Below, in pieces: positions 44,216-53,803 of a DNA stretch of 64,000 nt. This DNA comes from Sulfitobacter sediminilitoris (GTDB lineage: Bacteria; Pseudomonadota; Alphaproteobacteria; Rhodobacterales; Rhodobacteraceae), in contig NZ_JAABNT010000013.1 in NCBI RefSeq assembly GCF_010667575.1, positions 1 to 64,000 on the forward strand, given 5' to 3'. Position 1 is the stretch's first letter. Each line of letters starts with the position of its first letter. The translations under genes were made by a program, and so were the position numbers. The notes below the pieces were generated by a model. The model was not told the origin of the DNA, did no database searches, and was given only the letters and a program-made list of their open reading frames with translations.

Positions 44216-45640
44216 ATGCTGATCAGGAAAATGCCCCTTGGGTTGCGTGTTATGGCTGGTGCCTGTGCGCTGGCTTTGAGTGTGGCGGCCCCGCGCGCGT
44301 CTACAGCCGAAACACTGGCGGATGCGCTGGTAGGGGCCTACACGCACTCCGGCCTCTTGGAGCAGAACCGCGCCTTGCTGCGCGCCGCGGATGAAGACGT
44401 AGCGGTTGCCGCCGCAGCATTGAAGCCAGTCTTGCGCTGGTCAACCAGCCTGACACAGAACTTCGGACAGGTTCGCACGGCTGCGTCCCGGACCACAATT
44501 GACAATGATGATTTGACGGCAGCTGTGAACCTGATTGCCGAAATGGTCCTTTATGATTTTGGATCGCGAAGTTTCCGAATTGAGGCTGCCAAAGAAACGG
44601 TCTTGGCCACCCGAGAGGCGCTTTTGGACATCGAGCAGCAGATTCTTTTGCGCGCGGTGCAGGCTTATATGGGCGTGATCGAAGCTCAGGAATTCGTGGC
44701 CCTGCGTGAAAACAACGTGCGCCTGTTGACCCAGGAACAGCGTGCTGCCCAAGACCGCTTTGAGGTGGGTGAAGTGACACGGACGGATGTGGCGCTTGCG
44801 CAGGCGCAGTTGGCACAGGCACGTAGCGGCCTGGCGGCAGCGCGGGGGGATCTGGTCAGCTCGATTGAGGAATACCGTAATATCGTGGGCCGCACGCCCG
44901 GCCCGCTGCGCCAGCCGCCCAGCCTGCCCGCGATCGCAGAAGACGTGAACGGGGCCAAGGCATTGGCTGTGCGCACCCATCCGTCCCTAAAAAGCGCGCA
45001 GCATCAGGTTGCCGCAGCAGACTTGCTGGTACGCGCCACCTTGTCGGACATGAAGCCGACGATCAATCTTTCTGGCCGTCTTGCCGCCACAGAGAACCTG
45101 AACGCGAATGAATTCAATCGCGGTGGGTCTATCGGGCTTGAGGCCGGTCAGACGATCTATCAGGGGGGGGCGCTTTCTGCGACGGCGCGGCGGGCGCAGG
45201 CCCAAGCAGACGCCCAACGCGGAAACCTGCATGTGGTACGTAATAACGTTCAGCAGGATGTGGGTAATGCCTATGCCACCCTGACAACGGTTCAGGCCCA
45301 GCTTGCCGCTTCCGTGCGTCAGGTGCGCGCGGCAAGCATCGGGTTTGACGGCATCAGGGAGGAAGCCCGGCTTGGGGCCCGGACCACACTGGACGTGCTT
45401 GATGCAGAACAGGCCTTGCTTGATGCGCAGTCCTTGCAGGTGTCGGCGCGCGCGGCTGTCTACGTGGCGGCCTACCGTATCCTTGCTTCAACCGGACGTT
45501 TGACGGCAAAGAACCTGGGCCTTCCTGTGCAACTCTATGATCCGGCAGAGTATTACAATCTGGTCAAGGACGGCCCGGTCAAGCGGTCAAAGCAGGGCAA
45601 GCAACTGGACCGTGTGTTGCGGGCGCTGCAAAAAGACTGA
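44216..45640 (+). CDS. tolC: TolC-family outer membrane channel protein
   Basis: 474 residues with a signal peptide (residues 1-31, LRVMAGACALALSVAAPRAS). Two repeated OEP halves follow, with long Ala/Gln-rich helices such as TDVALAQAQLAQARSGLAAA and DVLDAEQALLDAQSLQV. The outer membrane strands lie around SLTQNFGQVRT and NLSGRLAATEN. TolC trimers form the exit duct for type I secretion and tripartite efflux. It follows the pcm-like gene and precedes the popZ-like gene, a common arrangement in Rhodobacterales. The length is normal. Confidence 0.92.
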   Translation: MLIRKMPLGLRVMAGACALALSVAAPRASTAETLADALVGAYTHSGLLEQNRALLRAADEDVAVAAAALKPVLRWSTSLTQNFGQVRTAASRTTIDNDDLTAAVNLIAEMVLYDFGSRSFRIEAAKETVLATREALLDIEQQILLRAVQAYMGVIEAQEFVALRENNVRLLTQEQRAAQDRFEVGEVTRTDVALAQAQLAQARSGLAAARGDLVSSIEEYRNIVGRTPGPLRQPPSLPAIAEDVNGAKALAVRTHPSLKSAQHQVAAADLLVRATLSDMKPTINLSGRLAATENLNANEFNRGGSIGLEAGQTIYQGGALSATARRAQAQADAQRGNLHVVRNNVQQDVGNAYATLTTVQAQLAASVRQVRAASIGFDGIREEARLGARTTLDVLDAEQALLDAQSLQVSARAAVYVAAYRILASTGRLTAKNLGLPVQLYDPAEYYNLVKDGPVKRSKQGKQLDRVLRALQKD

Positions 45641-45712
45641 CAATTTTCGCGGCCCCATTGTGGGAATCTCTCTGCCGGGGTACCTTGGAAGAGAGAAAAG
45701 AGTGGTAAAAAA

Positions 45713-46939
45713 ATGTCCGACCCCGTCACAAATGCTGAGGTGGAGGATGTACTATCTTCGATCCGCCGTCTGGTGTCCGAAGATAAACGTCCTTTGCAGG
45801 CTTCGAAACCCGAACCAAAAAACGATCGTCTGGTCCTTACACCAGCATTGCGTGTTGCAGAAAATGATGCGCCGGATGACAGGCAGTCCGAACTTTCCGT
45901 TTCTGAAAGTACGGCCCAAGATACCATCTTTGATGACGATGAGGATAATGTCGAAGACATTGACGCTTTCGCCGCCTTGGATGAGGAGGACGAGGACGGT
46001 GGAATTGACAGCTCTCTTGATGATCTGATCACAGACGACAGATTGTTGGATGTCTATCCGCACGAAGACGTGGCGGAAGTTGATGATGATAAAGAAGCGG
46101 ATGAGGAGGCTCGGTTCGAGGACCTTGCTCAGGATTATTCTACCGATCCCTATAACTTTGATGATGACGATGACCCCGACGGAGAAGGGGGCGAAATTCT
46201 TCTGGGTGACGTTCGGGAGGGCAGCAACAAGCGGACCGCGTTTGAGGACCGTCAGGAAATCGAGAGCGCGGCTGAGGCAGCGTTCATCGGAGAAGACTTC
46301 GAGGATGAACTTGAAAAAGCGCAAGAAAAAGCTGCGCCCCTTAATTTGGACCAGCAAACTGCGCTTCATGTAGATAAACCTGTCAATACAGAAGTGACAG
46401 GAGAACAGCAGGCGTCTTCGGCCGGCAAAACAGCGACCCTAAGCGCCAAGATCGAGGCGTTAGAAACCGCTATCGGTAACATAGCTGATACGTGGGAGCC
46501 TGATGACGCGGGCGAAAGCGATTATGCCGGTACCGAACCTGAAACGATGGCGTGGGAAGACGACGAGCCTGAAACACAGCAGACGGATCGGCCCCAGTTC
46601 GTACATGCCACCGCGGTTTTTGCCCCCAAGGCACAAGCCGCAGCATCAAAACCTGAGCCCGAAACAGAACCAGAATCACAAGTGTTCCCGGAAAATACGG
46701 AATCACGCTCAGCGGCTGCGCCAGAAACCTCGTCTACCGATCGTTCTGAGAATGTTGATTTGGGTCGGGATCTCTCTGAGGACGAACAGTTGATTGACGA
46801 AGAGGCCCTGCGCGATCTGGTCAGTGATATCGTAAGACAGGAACTTCAAGGCGCACTGGGCGAGCGGATCACGCGGAACGTGCGCAAATTGGTCCGGCGC
46901 GAAATACATCGTGCTCTGACTGCTCAGGATCTTGAATAA
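45713..46939 (+). CDS. PopZ-like polar organising protein (DUF2497)
   Basis: 408 residues. A short N-terminal helix (VEDVLSSIRRLVSEDKR) and a C-terminal helical region (ALRDLVSDIVRQELQGALG, then RNVRKLVRREIHRAL) frame a long, disordered linker rich in Asp, Glu and Pro. This is the build of PopZ: client-binding helix, acidic spacer and oligomerising C-terminus. PopZ forms condensates at the cell pole and anchors ParB and cell-cycle proteins. The linker here is longer than in Caulobacter (whole protein 177 residues). It is convergent with cobQ, 13 bases apart. Confidence 0.85.
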   Translation: MSDPVTNAEVEDVLSSIRRLVSEDKRPLQASKPEPKNDRLVLTPALRVAENDAPDDRQSELSVSESTAQDTIFDDDEDNVEDIDAFAALDEEDEDGGIDSSLDDLITDDRLLDVYPHEDVAEVDDDKEADEEARFEDLAQDYSTDPYNFDDDDDPDGEGGEILLGDVREGSNKRTAFEDRQEIESAAEAAFIGEDFEDELEKAQEKAAPLNLDQQTALHVDKPVNTEVTGEQQASSAGKTATLSAKIEALETAIGNIADTWEPDDAGESDYAGTEPETMAWEDDEPETQQTDRPQFVHATAVFAPKAQAAASKPEPETEPESQVFPENTESRSAAAPETSSTDRSENVDLGRDLSEDEQLIDEEALRDLVSDIVRQELQGALGERITRNVRKLVRREIHRALTAQDLE

Positions 46940-46952
46940 ACGGGCTGTGCGC

Positions 46953-48410
46953 TCAGACTTGTCCGGCTAGTACCAGCATGTGATCGATGTCGAAATAGCG
47001 TTCGACGTGGTCAGCCAATGCATCCAACGTGTCGTCTACACCTACCTCAAAGGCTACGGATGACGAGGCGCCAAATGTGGCCAGATATGCGGCCCGAAAA
47101 GCGTCTGAGTTGAACAAGCCGTGCATATAGCAGCCCTGAACCAGCCCATCCTTGCTTGTCGCGCCCTCAGGCGTGCTGTCAAACATAAGCCAGGCACGGT
47201 CCGTGTCAGGGCCCGTGGTTTCCCCGATGTGTATTTCATAGCCAGACAGGGTGGTTCCACTTGCCGGATGTAGCCCCTCTTTGAGCGAGAGGTGTTTGAT
47301 CGGCACCATCTCCGTCTCGATCCGTAAGTGTCCCAGGCCCTGAACGGTCCCCGGCGTCCCTTCAATGCCGTGTGGATCGGATATGCATTGTCCCAGCATC
47401 TGATACCCGCCGCAAAGCCCCAGCACCCGTCCACCGCGGCGCAGGTGTGCAGCCAGATCAATATCCCAGCCCTCTGCGCGGAAGGCCGCAAGATCGGCGA
47501 TGGTGGCTTTGCTACCGACCATCAGCACAAGGTCTGCATCTGCTGGTAACGGCTGACCCGGCATGATGACGCGCAGGTCAACGCCCGGCTCAGCCGCCAG
47601 CGGGTCAAGGTCATCGAAGTTGGAAATGCGCGGCAGACGCGGCACGGCAATCACACAGCCGGCCCCCCCCGATTGTGAACGCGCAGGCAGGTCCATCACA
47701 TCCTCCGCTGGAAGGCGGTGCGCCTGATCGAACCAAGGGATCACCCCAAGACTTGGCCAGCCCGTGCGCCGCGCGATGTCGTCGCGGCCTGCATCAAACA
47801 GGCTGCGGTCGCCCCGGAACTTGTTGACGGCAAAGCCTCGCACCATGGCATTGTCCTGCGCTGACATCACGGCCTTGGTGCCAACGATCTGTGCGATCAC
47901 GCCACCCCGGTCGATGTCACCCATCAGGATGACAGGCACATTGGCGGCGGTGGCAAAGCCCATGTTCGCGATATCACCGGCCCGCAGGTTGGTCTCTGCC
48001 GGGCTGCCTGCACCTTCGACGATGATCAGGTCGCACTGGCTGCCAAGCCGTTGGAAGGACTCAAGCACAGATGGCATCAGCGCGGCCTTGTTTTTCCCAA
48101 AGGCGGCGGCCTCTTGGGTGCCTGCGATCTGGCCCTGAACGATCACTTGCGCCCCTGTGGACGACTGCGGTTTAAGCAGGATGGGGTTCATATCGGTATG
48201 CGGTGCGACGCCTGCCGCCCGCGCCTGCAAGGCCTGCGCGCGCCCGATCTCACCACCGTCTTCTGTAACGGCAGCATTGTTCGACATGTTTTGCGGTTTG
48301 AAGGGACGCACACTCAGGCCGCGTTTCACGCAGGCGCGGATCAGGCCAGCCACGATCATGGATTTGCCGACATTGCTGCCAGTGCCTTGTATCATGATGG
48401 CTTTTGTCAT
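46953..48410 (-). CDS. cobQ: Cobyric acid synthase CobQ
   Basis: 485 residues. The N-terminal P-loop-like domain opens [18 protein letters not shown], with [12 protein letters not shown] after it. The C-terminal class I glutamine amidotransferase domain shows the catalytic Cys in [13 protein letters not shown] near 335 and the His in GCYMHGLF near 435. CobQ amidates four carboxyl groups of adenosylcobyrinic a,c-diamide in vitamin B12 synthesis. I chose the ATG at 48410 since homologues start there; five extra codons are possible. It is divergent from the small membrane gene at 48478. Confidence 0.95.
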   Translation of the reverse strand: MTKAIMIQGTGSNVGKSMIVAGLIRACVKRGLSVRPFKPQNMSNNAAVTEDGGEIGRAQALQARAAGVAPHTDMNPILLKPQSSTGAQVIVQGQIAGTQEAAAFGKNKAALMPSVLESFQRLGSQCDLIIVEGAGSPAETNLRAGDIANMGFATAANVPVILMGDIDRGGVIAQIVGTKAVMSAQDNAMVRGFAVNKFRGDRSLFDAGRDDIARRTGWPSLGVIPWFDQAHRLPAEDVMDLPARSQSGGAGCVIAVPRLPRISNFDDLDPLAAEPGVDLRVIMPGQPLPADADLVLMVGSKATIADLAAFRAEGWDIDLAAHLRRGGRVLGLCGGYQMLGQCISDPHGIEGTPGTVQGLGHLRIETEMVPIKHLSLKEGLHPASGTTLSGYEIHIGETTGPDTDRAWLMFDSTPEGATSKDGLVQGCYMHGLFNSDAFRAAYLATFGASSSVAFEVGVDDTLDALADHVERYFDIDHMLVLAGQV

Positions 48411-48477
48411 GTGGTGGTCCCGCACGGTTTGGCCGCAAACTGGCGCAATTCAACAGGACGCGAAAGGGGGATTCACC

Positions 48478-49056
48478 ATGAATACGCCTGTACCTCTCTT
48501 GCTGGGCGCGGCCGCGCTGGCAAAGGGAGGGGATCGCAAGCTGATATGGGCCGCCCTTGTCGGCGCATTGCTGCCTGATCTGTCGCTTTACCTGTTGGCG
48601 GGCACGGCTCTTTACGTGCTGAACATTCCAGCTCAGATCGTCTTTGACCAACTCTATTTCTCAGAGCTGTGGCAGACGGTCTTTGCCGTTGATAACTCAT
48701 TTCTGGTCTGGGGCATTTTACTGGGTTTTGCGATTTGGCAGCGCATTGATTGGGCCATCGTACTGACAGGGGCTGCACTTTTGCACCTGACGCTGGATTT
48801 CCCACTGCATCATGATGACGGCCGCCCCCATTTCTGGCCCATCACCTCTTGGGTGTTTGAAAGCCCGGTCAGCTATTGGGACCGGAGCAGGGGGGCAGAA
48901 TGGATTGCACCCCTTGGTGCAGCTGCCGCTGCGATCTGCGCTTTGATCCTGTGGAAGCGGAAGCCGGGCCTGGTACTCTCTGGCCTGATATTGGGGCTGC
49001 TACTGGCAGAGCTGATGGTAGCGCAGGTCTGGATGTTCGTATTTTCAGGTGCCTGA
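48478..49056 (+). CDS. Integral membrane protein, YdjM-like hydrolase type
   Basis: 192 residues from the ATG at 48478, preceded by AAAGGGGG. Four to five membrane segments are visible (LIWAALVGALLPDLSLYLLAG, SFLVWGILLGFAIW, WIAPLGAAAAAICALILW, LVLSGLILGLLLAELMVA, each given in part). HLTLDFPLHHDDGRPHFWPI carries Asp and His residues like those of YdjM-type membrane-bound metal-dependent hydrolases. In Rhodobacterales this gene sits beside cobQ and is often labelled a cobalamin protein from context alone. A real link to B12 is unproven. Confidence 0.7.
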   Translation: MNTPVPLLLGAAALAKGGDRKLIWAALVGALLPDLSLYLLAGTALYVLNIPAQIVFDQLYFSELWQTVFAVDNSFLVWGILLGFAIWQRIDWAIVLTGAALLHLTLDFPLHHDDGRPHFWPITSWVFESPVSYWDRSRGAEWIAPLGAAAAAICALILWKRKPGLVLSGLILGLLLAELMVAQVWMFVFSGA

Positions 49057-49065
49057 AACGAAAAA

Positions 49066-49087
49066 CGCAGCCCTGAGAAGGACTGCG
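49066..49087. terminator. Bidirectional terminator
   Basis: CGCAGCCCT pairs with AGGACTGCG (one mismatch) around GAGA. ATTTT follows on the plus strand and TTTTT on the minus strand. It ends both the membrane-protein gene and the convergent DUF6280 gene. Confidence 0.75.
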
Positions 49088-49111
49088 ATTTTGTAGGTCT
49101 TGCGGCCTGAT

Positions 49112-49432
49112 TTAGGCAGCTTCAGCCTGCTGTGCAGCATGGCGGCGCTCAGACTCTTCGCGCGACAGCGCAACAGAGGTGCGGACACCTTTGCCGACGA
49201 AATCCATCAAACCCGCTACCACACGTTCGTTAGGGTCGATACCGGCGCAGCTCAACACTTCGCGGCCATCGCGGGAGCGCGCCCAGCGGGCGATCTGTTC
49301 TGGGCCATTGCCGTACTTCTTGTCATCAGCAATCGCGTCATCCAGAGCTGCCAGTACCACGGCAGCAAAAAGTTTGCGGGCACGGTTGCCTTGCTCATTA
49401 TTGAAAGCAGTGCCATCAACGAAATCTCTCAA
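49112..49432 (-). CDS. DUF6280 family protein, TTG start
   Basis: 106 residues beginning (M)RDFVDGTAFNNEQGNRARK, with ALDDAIADDKKYGNGPEQIA and ARSRDGREVLSCAGIDPNER after. This family is short and almost invariant in Rhodobacterales; its function is unknown. The frame holds no ATG or GTG between the upstream stop and the conserved start, and AAGGA lies seven bases before TTG at 49432, so TTG is the start. It is soluble and helical. The high conservation suggests a core role in this order. Confidence 0.85.
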   Translation of the reverse strand: MRDFVDGTAFNNEQGNRARKLFAAVVLAALDDAIADDKKYGNGPEQIARWARSRDGREVLSCAGIDPNERVVAGLMDFVGKGVRTSVALSREESERRHAAQQAEAA

Positions 49433-49653
49433 CTCGTCGTCCTTTCCATTATTCTTGCTCTTGTCATTTCGGCGTGACGCCTCTTATGACCGATATCCCT
49501 CGATTCGGATACATCTAATTGACATGGCACCCATGCGCGCTGTGCATAGCATGCTGCAGGTGCACTACGACATATCGTTGGCTTGCAGGGTCCCATAGGG
49601 CGAGATATAGGGTGCGCTAACTTTTCATCAACCTTTTGCCATGGTTTTGCCAC

Positions 49654-50217
49654 ATGCCCAAAATTAACGGAAACGAGATTCGCCCAGGAAATGTCCTGGA
49701 GCATAACGGAGGCCTTTGGGCGGCGGTCAAGGTCGACCACGTGAAGCCCGGCAAGGGCGGCGCCTTTGCTCAGGTAGAGATGCGCAACCTGCGCAACGGC
49801 TCCAAACTGAACGAACGTTTTCGTTCTGCCGACAAGGTCGAGCGGGTGCGTCTGGAGCAGAAAGACCAGCAATTCTTGTATGAAGACAGTGGGATGCTGG
49901 TTCTGATGGACACCGAAACCTACGAGCAGGTCCAGCTCCCGGCCGAGCTTCTGGGGGAACGGCGCCCCTTCTTGCAGGACGGCATGATGGTCGTGGTCGA
50001 GTACCATGAGGACGAAGCGCTGAATGCCTCACTGCCGCAAAAGGTCATCTGCAAAGTGGTCGAGACGGAGCCTGTCGTGAAAGGCCAAACGGCAGCGAAC
50101 TCTTTCAAACCGGCCATATTGGATAATGGGGTCAAGGTGTCTGTACCGCCTTTCGTCGGTCAAGACGAAGATATCGTGGTGAACACTGAAACAATGGAAT
50201 ACGTCGAGCGCGCATGA
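49654..50217 (+). CDS. efp: Elongation factor P
   Basis: 187 residues starting [20 protein letters not shown]. The KOW-like domain I has the tip loop VKPGKGGAF, whose Lys is the usual site of post-translational modification. Two OB domains follow, ending [22 protein letters not shown] binds ribosomes stalled at proline runs and promotes peptide bonds. I chose the ATG at 49654 since homologues start there. A strong terminator follows at 50284. Confidence 0.96.
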   Translation: MPKINGNEIRPGNVLEHNGGLWAAVKVDHVKPGKGGAFAQVEMRNLRNGSKLNERFRSADKVERVRLEQKDQQFLYEDSGMLVLMDTETYEQVQLPAELLGERRPFLQDGMMVVVEYHEDEALNASLPQKVICKVVETEPVVKGQTAANSFKPAILDNGVKVSVPPFVGQDEDIVVNTETMEYVERA

Positions 50218-50283
50218 TTTCCCGTTAGGCGGGAGCCCTCGCTGACGCGACGTAATACTCAGTTAACGTTCTGAGGAAACGAG

Positions 50284-50308
50284 AGCCCCGCATCTGGCGG
50301 GGCTTTTC
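50284..50308 (+). terminator. Rho-independent terminator of efp
   Basis: AGCCCCGC pairs perfectly with GCGGGGCT around ATCTG, followed by TTTC on the plus strand. It also lies just beyond the stop of the convergent ygfZ gene. Confidence 0.85.
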
Positions 50309-50311
50309 GAC

Positions 50312-51070
50312 TCAATTTGACGCATTTTCCGGCGCATCCGCCCATTTGACGCGGGCGTCACCGGCTAGCATCTCGCCCTTGGCGCGATCAAAACGCAGGT
50401 AGGCGATCGCTTTCCCGTTCGCCTGAGTGAAGAGCGTGCCAGCTGGTTTGCCATCTGACATCAGGTCTGTGCCTACCTCAGCACTCCCGTCTACCAGTAC
50501 CGGTGCCAGACCTTTGCGCAATTCGGTCTTGTGTTTCATGCGTGCGGTGACCTCCTGACCGACATAGCAGCCCTTGCGGAAATCCACGCCGTTCAGCCGC
50601 TCAAACCCCGCCTCAAGAATGAAGGTATCCGGTGTCAATTCAACGTCCGTTTCAGGGATCAGGAGCGCCACACGCAAAGCATCCCAATCGATCGTGTCAT
50701 CGGTCTGCGGTTCATCGCGATAGGCGCGCCAGCCCAATTCAGCAGCGCGTGGATCGGCAAAACCGTCCGCTGGCGTGTCGCCCAAGCCCCGATGCACATG
50801 CAGATCCGTTTCGGCAATGTCGACCTTGGCACGAAGCTTGTACATGGACAGGCGCTGCATCACCATGTCGCCAAGACTGTCCGCGACGTCCAGAAGTACG
50901 GCATCTCCATCTGGTACGAGAAAAAAATCGGCCAGATATTTGCCCTGCGGCGTGAGCAAGGCTGCATACACCGCACCTTCCGAGAGCTTGCCGATATCGT
51001 TGGTCACCAGCCCTTGCAGGAAGTCTTTCGTGTCGGTTCCCGAGAGGCGCAGAATGCGACGTTTGATCAT
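50312..51070 (-). CDS. ygfZ: Folate-binding YgfZ family protein (Fe-S cluster assembly)
   Basis: 252 residues from the ATG at 51070 (MIKRRILRLSG). The family signature RKGCYVGQEVTARMKH lies near residues 165-180, with the Cys needed for function. DFLQGLVTNDIGKL near the start matches the GcvT-like fold. YgfZ (IBA57 in mitochondria) uses folate in the assembly or repair of Fe-S enzymes. It is divergent from the glycosyltransferase gene, 63 bases apart. The length is slightly short but usual for Rhodobacterales. Confidence 0.92.
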   Translation of the reverse strand: MIKRRILRLSGTDTKDFLQGLVTNDIGKLSEGAVYAALLTPQGKYLADFFLVPDGDAVLLDVADSLGDMVMQRLSMYKLRAKVDIAETDLHVHRGLGDTPADGFADPRAAELGWRAYRDEPQTDDTIDWDALRVALLIPETDVELTPDTFILEAGFERLNGVDFRKGCYVGQEVTARMKHKTELRKGLAPVLVDGSAEVGTDLMSDGKPAGTLFTQANGKAIAYLRFDRAKGEMLAGDARVKWADAPENASN

Positions 51071-51133
51071 GGATTTGTCCTTTGCGGTTCGGGATGAGAT
51101 ATAGTGATCACACGCCACACCAAAAGGGGCAAC

Positions 51134-51811
51134 ATGCGCGCACCTATTTCCGTTATCATCCCGACCCTGAATTCAGCTGATCGTTTGCCACAGTGTCTCG
51201 ACGCTTTAATGGAAGGGCTGGAGGCAGGCCTGATCCGTGAACTCATCATCTCTGATGGCGGATCGGACGACGCAACAGGCGCCACGGCGCAGGCATGGGG
51301 CGCTGAGGTGTTGCATGGGGAACCGTCTCGGGGGGGGCAGCTTCGCCGGGCCTGTGAGGTGGCGAAAGCCGATTGGATGCTGATATTGCATGCGGACACC
51401 GTGCTGCAGTCGGGGTGGACAAAATCAGTCCGTGCGCATCTTGGTCAACCAGACAAGGCCGCGTGGTTCCAACTGCGCTTTGATCAGCCAGGGGCGGCAG
51501 CGCGTCTGGTTGCAACTTGGGCCAACCTGCGCAGTCGTTTCGGGCTGCCCTATGGGGACCAGGGCTTGTTGATCTCGTCGGCGCTCTATGCGCGGGCAGG
51601 GGGATACCCAGATGTCCCTCTGATGGAAGATGTAGCGCTTGCACGTGCTTTGAAGGGTAAGCTGAAGGGCCTGCCGATTGACGCGGTCACAAGCGCCGAG
51701 AAATACACCCGTCAGGGATGGATCAGACGCGGCGCGCGCAATCTTTGGACGTTGCTGCGTTACTTTGCCGGCGTTGACGCATCTGCGCTTGCCGCAAGTT
51801 ATCGCCGCTGA
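51134..51811 (+). CDS. TIGR04283-type family 2 glycosyltransferase
   Basis: 225 residues. The GT-A fold shows ISVIIPTLNSADRLPQCLDAL at the start, LIISDGGSDDATG for nucleotide-sugar binding, and LILHADTVLQ as the DxD-like metal site near residue 88. A GGYPDVPLMEDVALARALK segment matches the ED acceptor motif. It is a small, soluble member; the acceptor is unknown. I chose the ATG at 51134 because AGGGGC precedes it. Its stop overlaps the end of the convergent ABC transporter gene by 13 bases. Confidence 0.85.
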   Translation: MRAPISVIIPTLNSADRLPQCLDALMEGLEAGLIRELIISDGGSDDATGATAQAWGAEVLHGEPSRGGQLRRACEVAKADWMLILHADTVLQSGWTKSVRAHLGQPDKAAWFQLRFDQPGAAARLVATWANLRSRFGLPYGDQGLLISSALYARAGGYPDVPLMEDVALARALKGKLKGLPIDAVTSAEKYTRQGWIRRGARNLWTLLRYFAGVDASALAASYRR

Positions 51812-53664
51812 CCGAAAAGCCTGCGTCCAATGCGCTGCCAAAGTCCAATGTGCTCCGACGTGTCTGGGCTTGCCCGATTGGCAGCGCGTTTTTCGGGCAC
51901 CGGGTCGCCAACCTGTCGTCCGTCTTGAAACTGCAACCGATAAAGATCAGCGTAAAGCCCGCCCCGTTCCAACAGCGCGTCATGGGTACCTTCGTCCACC
52001 ACGTGGCCCCGGTCCATCACGACAATCCGGTCCGCACTGCGAATGGTGGCCAACCTGTGTGCGATGACGATTGTTGTGCGCCCTTTCGAAAGACGATCAA
52101 GCGCTTCCTGCACCACCTGTTCGGATTGCGCATCAAGCGCCGATGTTGCTTCGTCCAGCAGCAGAATGGGCGTGTCGCGCAGCAGCGCGCGTGCAATCAC
52201 AACGCGCTGACGCTGACCACCGGACAGGGCAGAGCCACGCGGGCCGACAAGGGTATCGAGGCCCTTCTCCAGCTTCGGCAGAAAGTCCGCCACATGAGCT
52301 GCGTCGAGCACCTCGTTCAAACGTGCTTCGGTCACGTCTTTGCGATCCAACACAATATTTTCACGCAGCGTTGCGTCAAAAAGCAATGCCTCCTGTGTGA
52401 CCACGGAGAAGAGGCTGCGCAGATCAGCTAGGGCCATATCCGTCGTTGCGATACCGCCGAGCAAGGCCTTGCCACCTTGTGGATCAATCAAACGGGTCAG
52501 AACGTTGAACACGGTGGACTTGCCTGCGCCGGATGCCCCGACAAGCGCTGTCGTCTCACCTGCCTTTGCAGTGAACGTGAGGCCATCAAGAACTTTGGTT
52601 TCACTATAAAACAGATCGACATTTTCAAGTTTGATATCGGGGGTGCCTACAGGGGCAGGGACCGGGTGCGCCGGGTCACGCAGGTGAAGCGGCGCCTCAA
52701 ACAGCTCCCTGATCCGCTCCAGCGCGGCGGCAGCAATTTGCCATAACCCGCTGATCCCGCCCAATCGCCGCAGGGGGCTGAAAGCAAAACCCATCGCGGT
52801 GAAGAATGTCATGAACTGACCAATGGTCTTATCGCCAGAGATGATCTCGGATCCGCCATAAAGGATCACGGCCATGAACCCGATGCCAGAGAGGATATCT
52901 ACCATGCCCGGGATCGCGGAATTGCCGAACGCGGCGCGCACTTCGGTGTCGATGAATTTGCCCGTCAGGTCGCGGTATTGCCGGGTCTGATAGGCTTCAA
53001 GCGCGTTTAGTTTGACTTGCACGATGCCGTGGAACACTTCGTCCAGCCGAGTGGCGAGACTTGCGCCCAGATCCCGTGCCTCGCGTGCACGGCGGCGCAC
53101 GAATTTCTGAGCGGCAGCAGCGGGCAGCACCATGATAGGGATGCCCACACAGGCCATCAGCGCCCAGATTGGATCTATGGATATTGCCACGCCCAACAGC
53201 ACCAGCAAACCGATGAAATCACGGCCTGCGCCGGTGATCACGGCACGCCAGACATCGCCCACGGCATTTACATCCGATTGCACCCGCTGAATCAGAAAGC
53301 CCGGCGGATGAGATTGGTGAAACGCCCCGTCCTGCTTCATCATCCGTTCCAGCAGGTCGATGCGCATATCCGCTGCCGTGCGCTGCGCCACCTTGGTCAG
53401 CAGCACCTTTTGACTGACCCCGGCGATGGCGCGCAGAATGAAGATGCCGATCAGCGTAAGGCCGACCCAGATCAGTGCGTCTTCCTGACCAGCGACAAAC
53501 ACACGGTCGAACATCGGCTCCATCAGGCGCGCCAGTGCGCCCAGCGTACTGCCCTCGATAATCATGAAGACCACGGCCACGCCCATCAGCCCGACGTGTT
53601 TGCGCAGATAATCCCGCCAAAGCCACGACAGCAGCTCTTTCGAGGTATATGTCTGATCGTTCAT
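51799..53664 (-). CDS. MsbA-like ABC exporter (fused membrane and ATPase domains)
   Basis: 621 residues. Residues 1-330 hold about six membrane helices (VGLMGVAVVFMIIEGSTLG, IWVGLTLIGIFILRAIAG and others). Residues 345-590 form the ATPase: Walker A GASGAGKST near 374, the signature SALSGGQRQR near 482, Walker B ILLLDEATSAL near 505 and the H-loop IAHRLATI. Such half-transporters dimerise; MsbA flips lipid A precursors and others export drugs or lipids. The lipid substrate is inferred from family resemblance only. It is divergent from the aminotransferase at 53804. Confidence 0.88.
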   Translation of the reverse strand: MNDQTYTSKELLSWLWRDYLRKHVGLMGVAVVFMIIEGSTLGALARLMEPMFDRVFVAGQEDALIWVGLTLIGIFILRAIAGVSQKVLLTKVAQRTAADMRIDLLERMMKQDGAFHQSHPPGFLIQRVQSDVNAVGDVWRAVITGAGRDFIGLLVLLGVAISIDPIWALMACVGIPIMVLPAAAAQKFVRRRAREARDLGASLATRLDEVFHGIVQVKLNALEAYQTRQYRDLTGKFIDTEVRAAFGNSAIPGMVDILSGIGFMAVILYGGSEIISGDKTIGQFMTFFTAMGFAFSPLRRLGGISGLWQIAAAALERIRELFEAPLHLRDPAHPVPAPVGTPDIKLENVDLFYSETKVLDGLTFTAKAGETTALVGASGAGKSTVFNVLTRLIDPQGGKALLGGIATTDMALADLRSLFSVVTQEALLFDATLRENIVLDRKDVTEARLNEVLDAAHVADFLPKLEKGLDTLVGPRGSALSGGQRQRVVIARALLRDTPILLLDEATSALDAQSEQVVQEALDRLSKGRTTIVIAHRLATIRSADRIVVMDRGHVVDEGTHDALLERGGLYADLYRLQFQDGRQVGDPVPEKRAANRASPDTSEHIGLWQRIGRRLFGQRR

Positions 53665-53803
53665 AGGAAGCGGTTTATCCTTTGGATAGAAGCTTGCGGC
53701 CCGGTCTACGCATCGCGATGGCGATGGGCAAGGTGACCGATATGATGTTGACCTCGCACGAGGTGGTTCTAATGTCCGGCCAGTTCAAGCATAAAAGGCC
53801 GTC

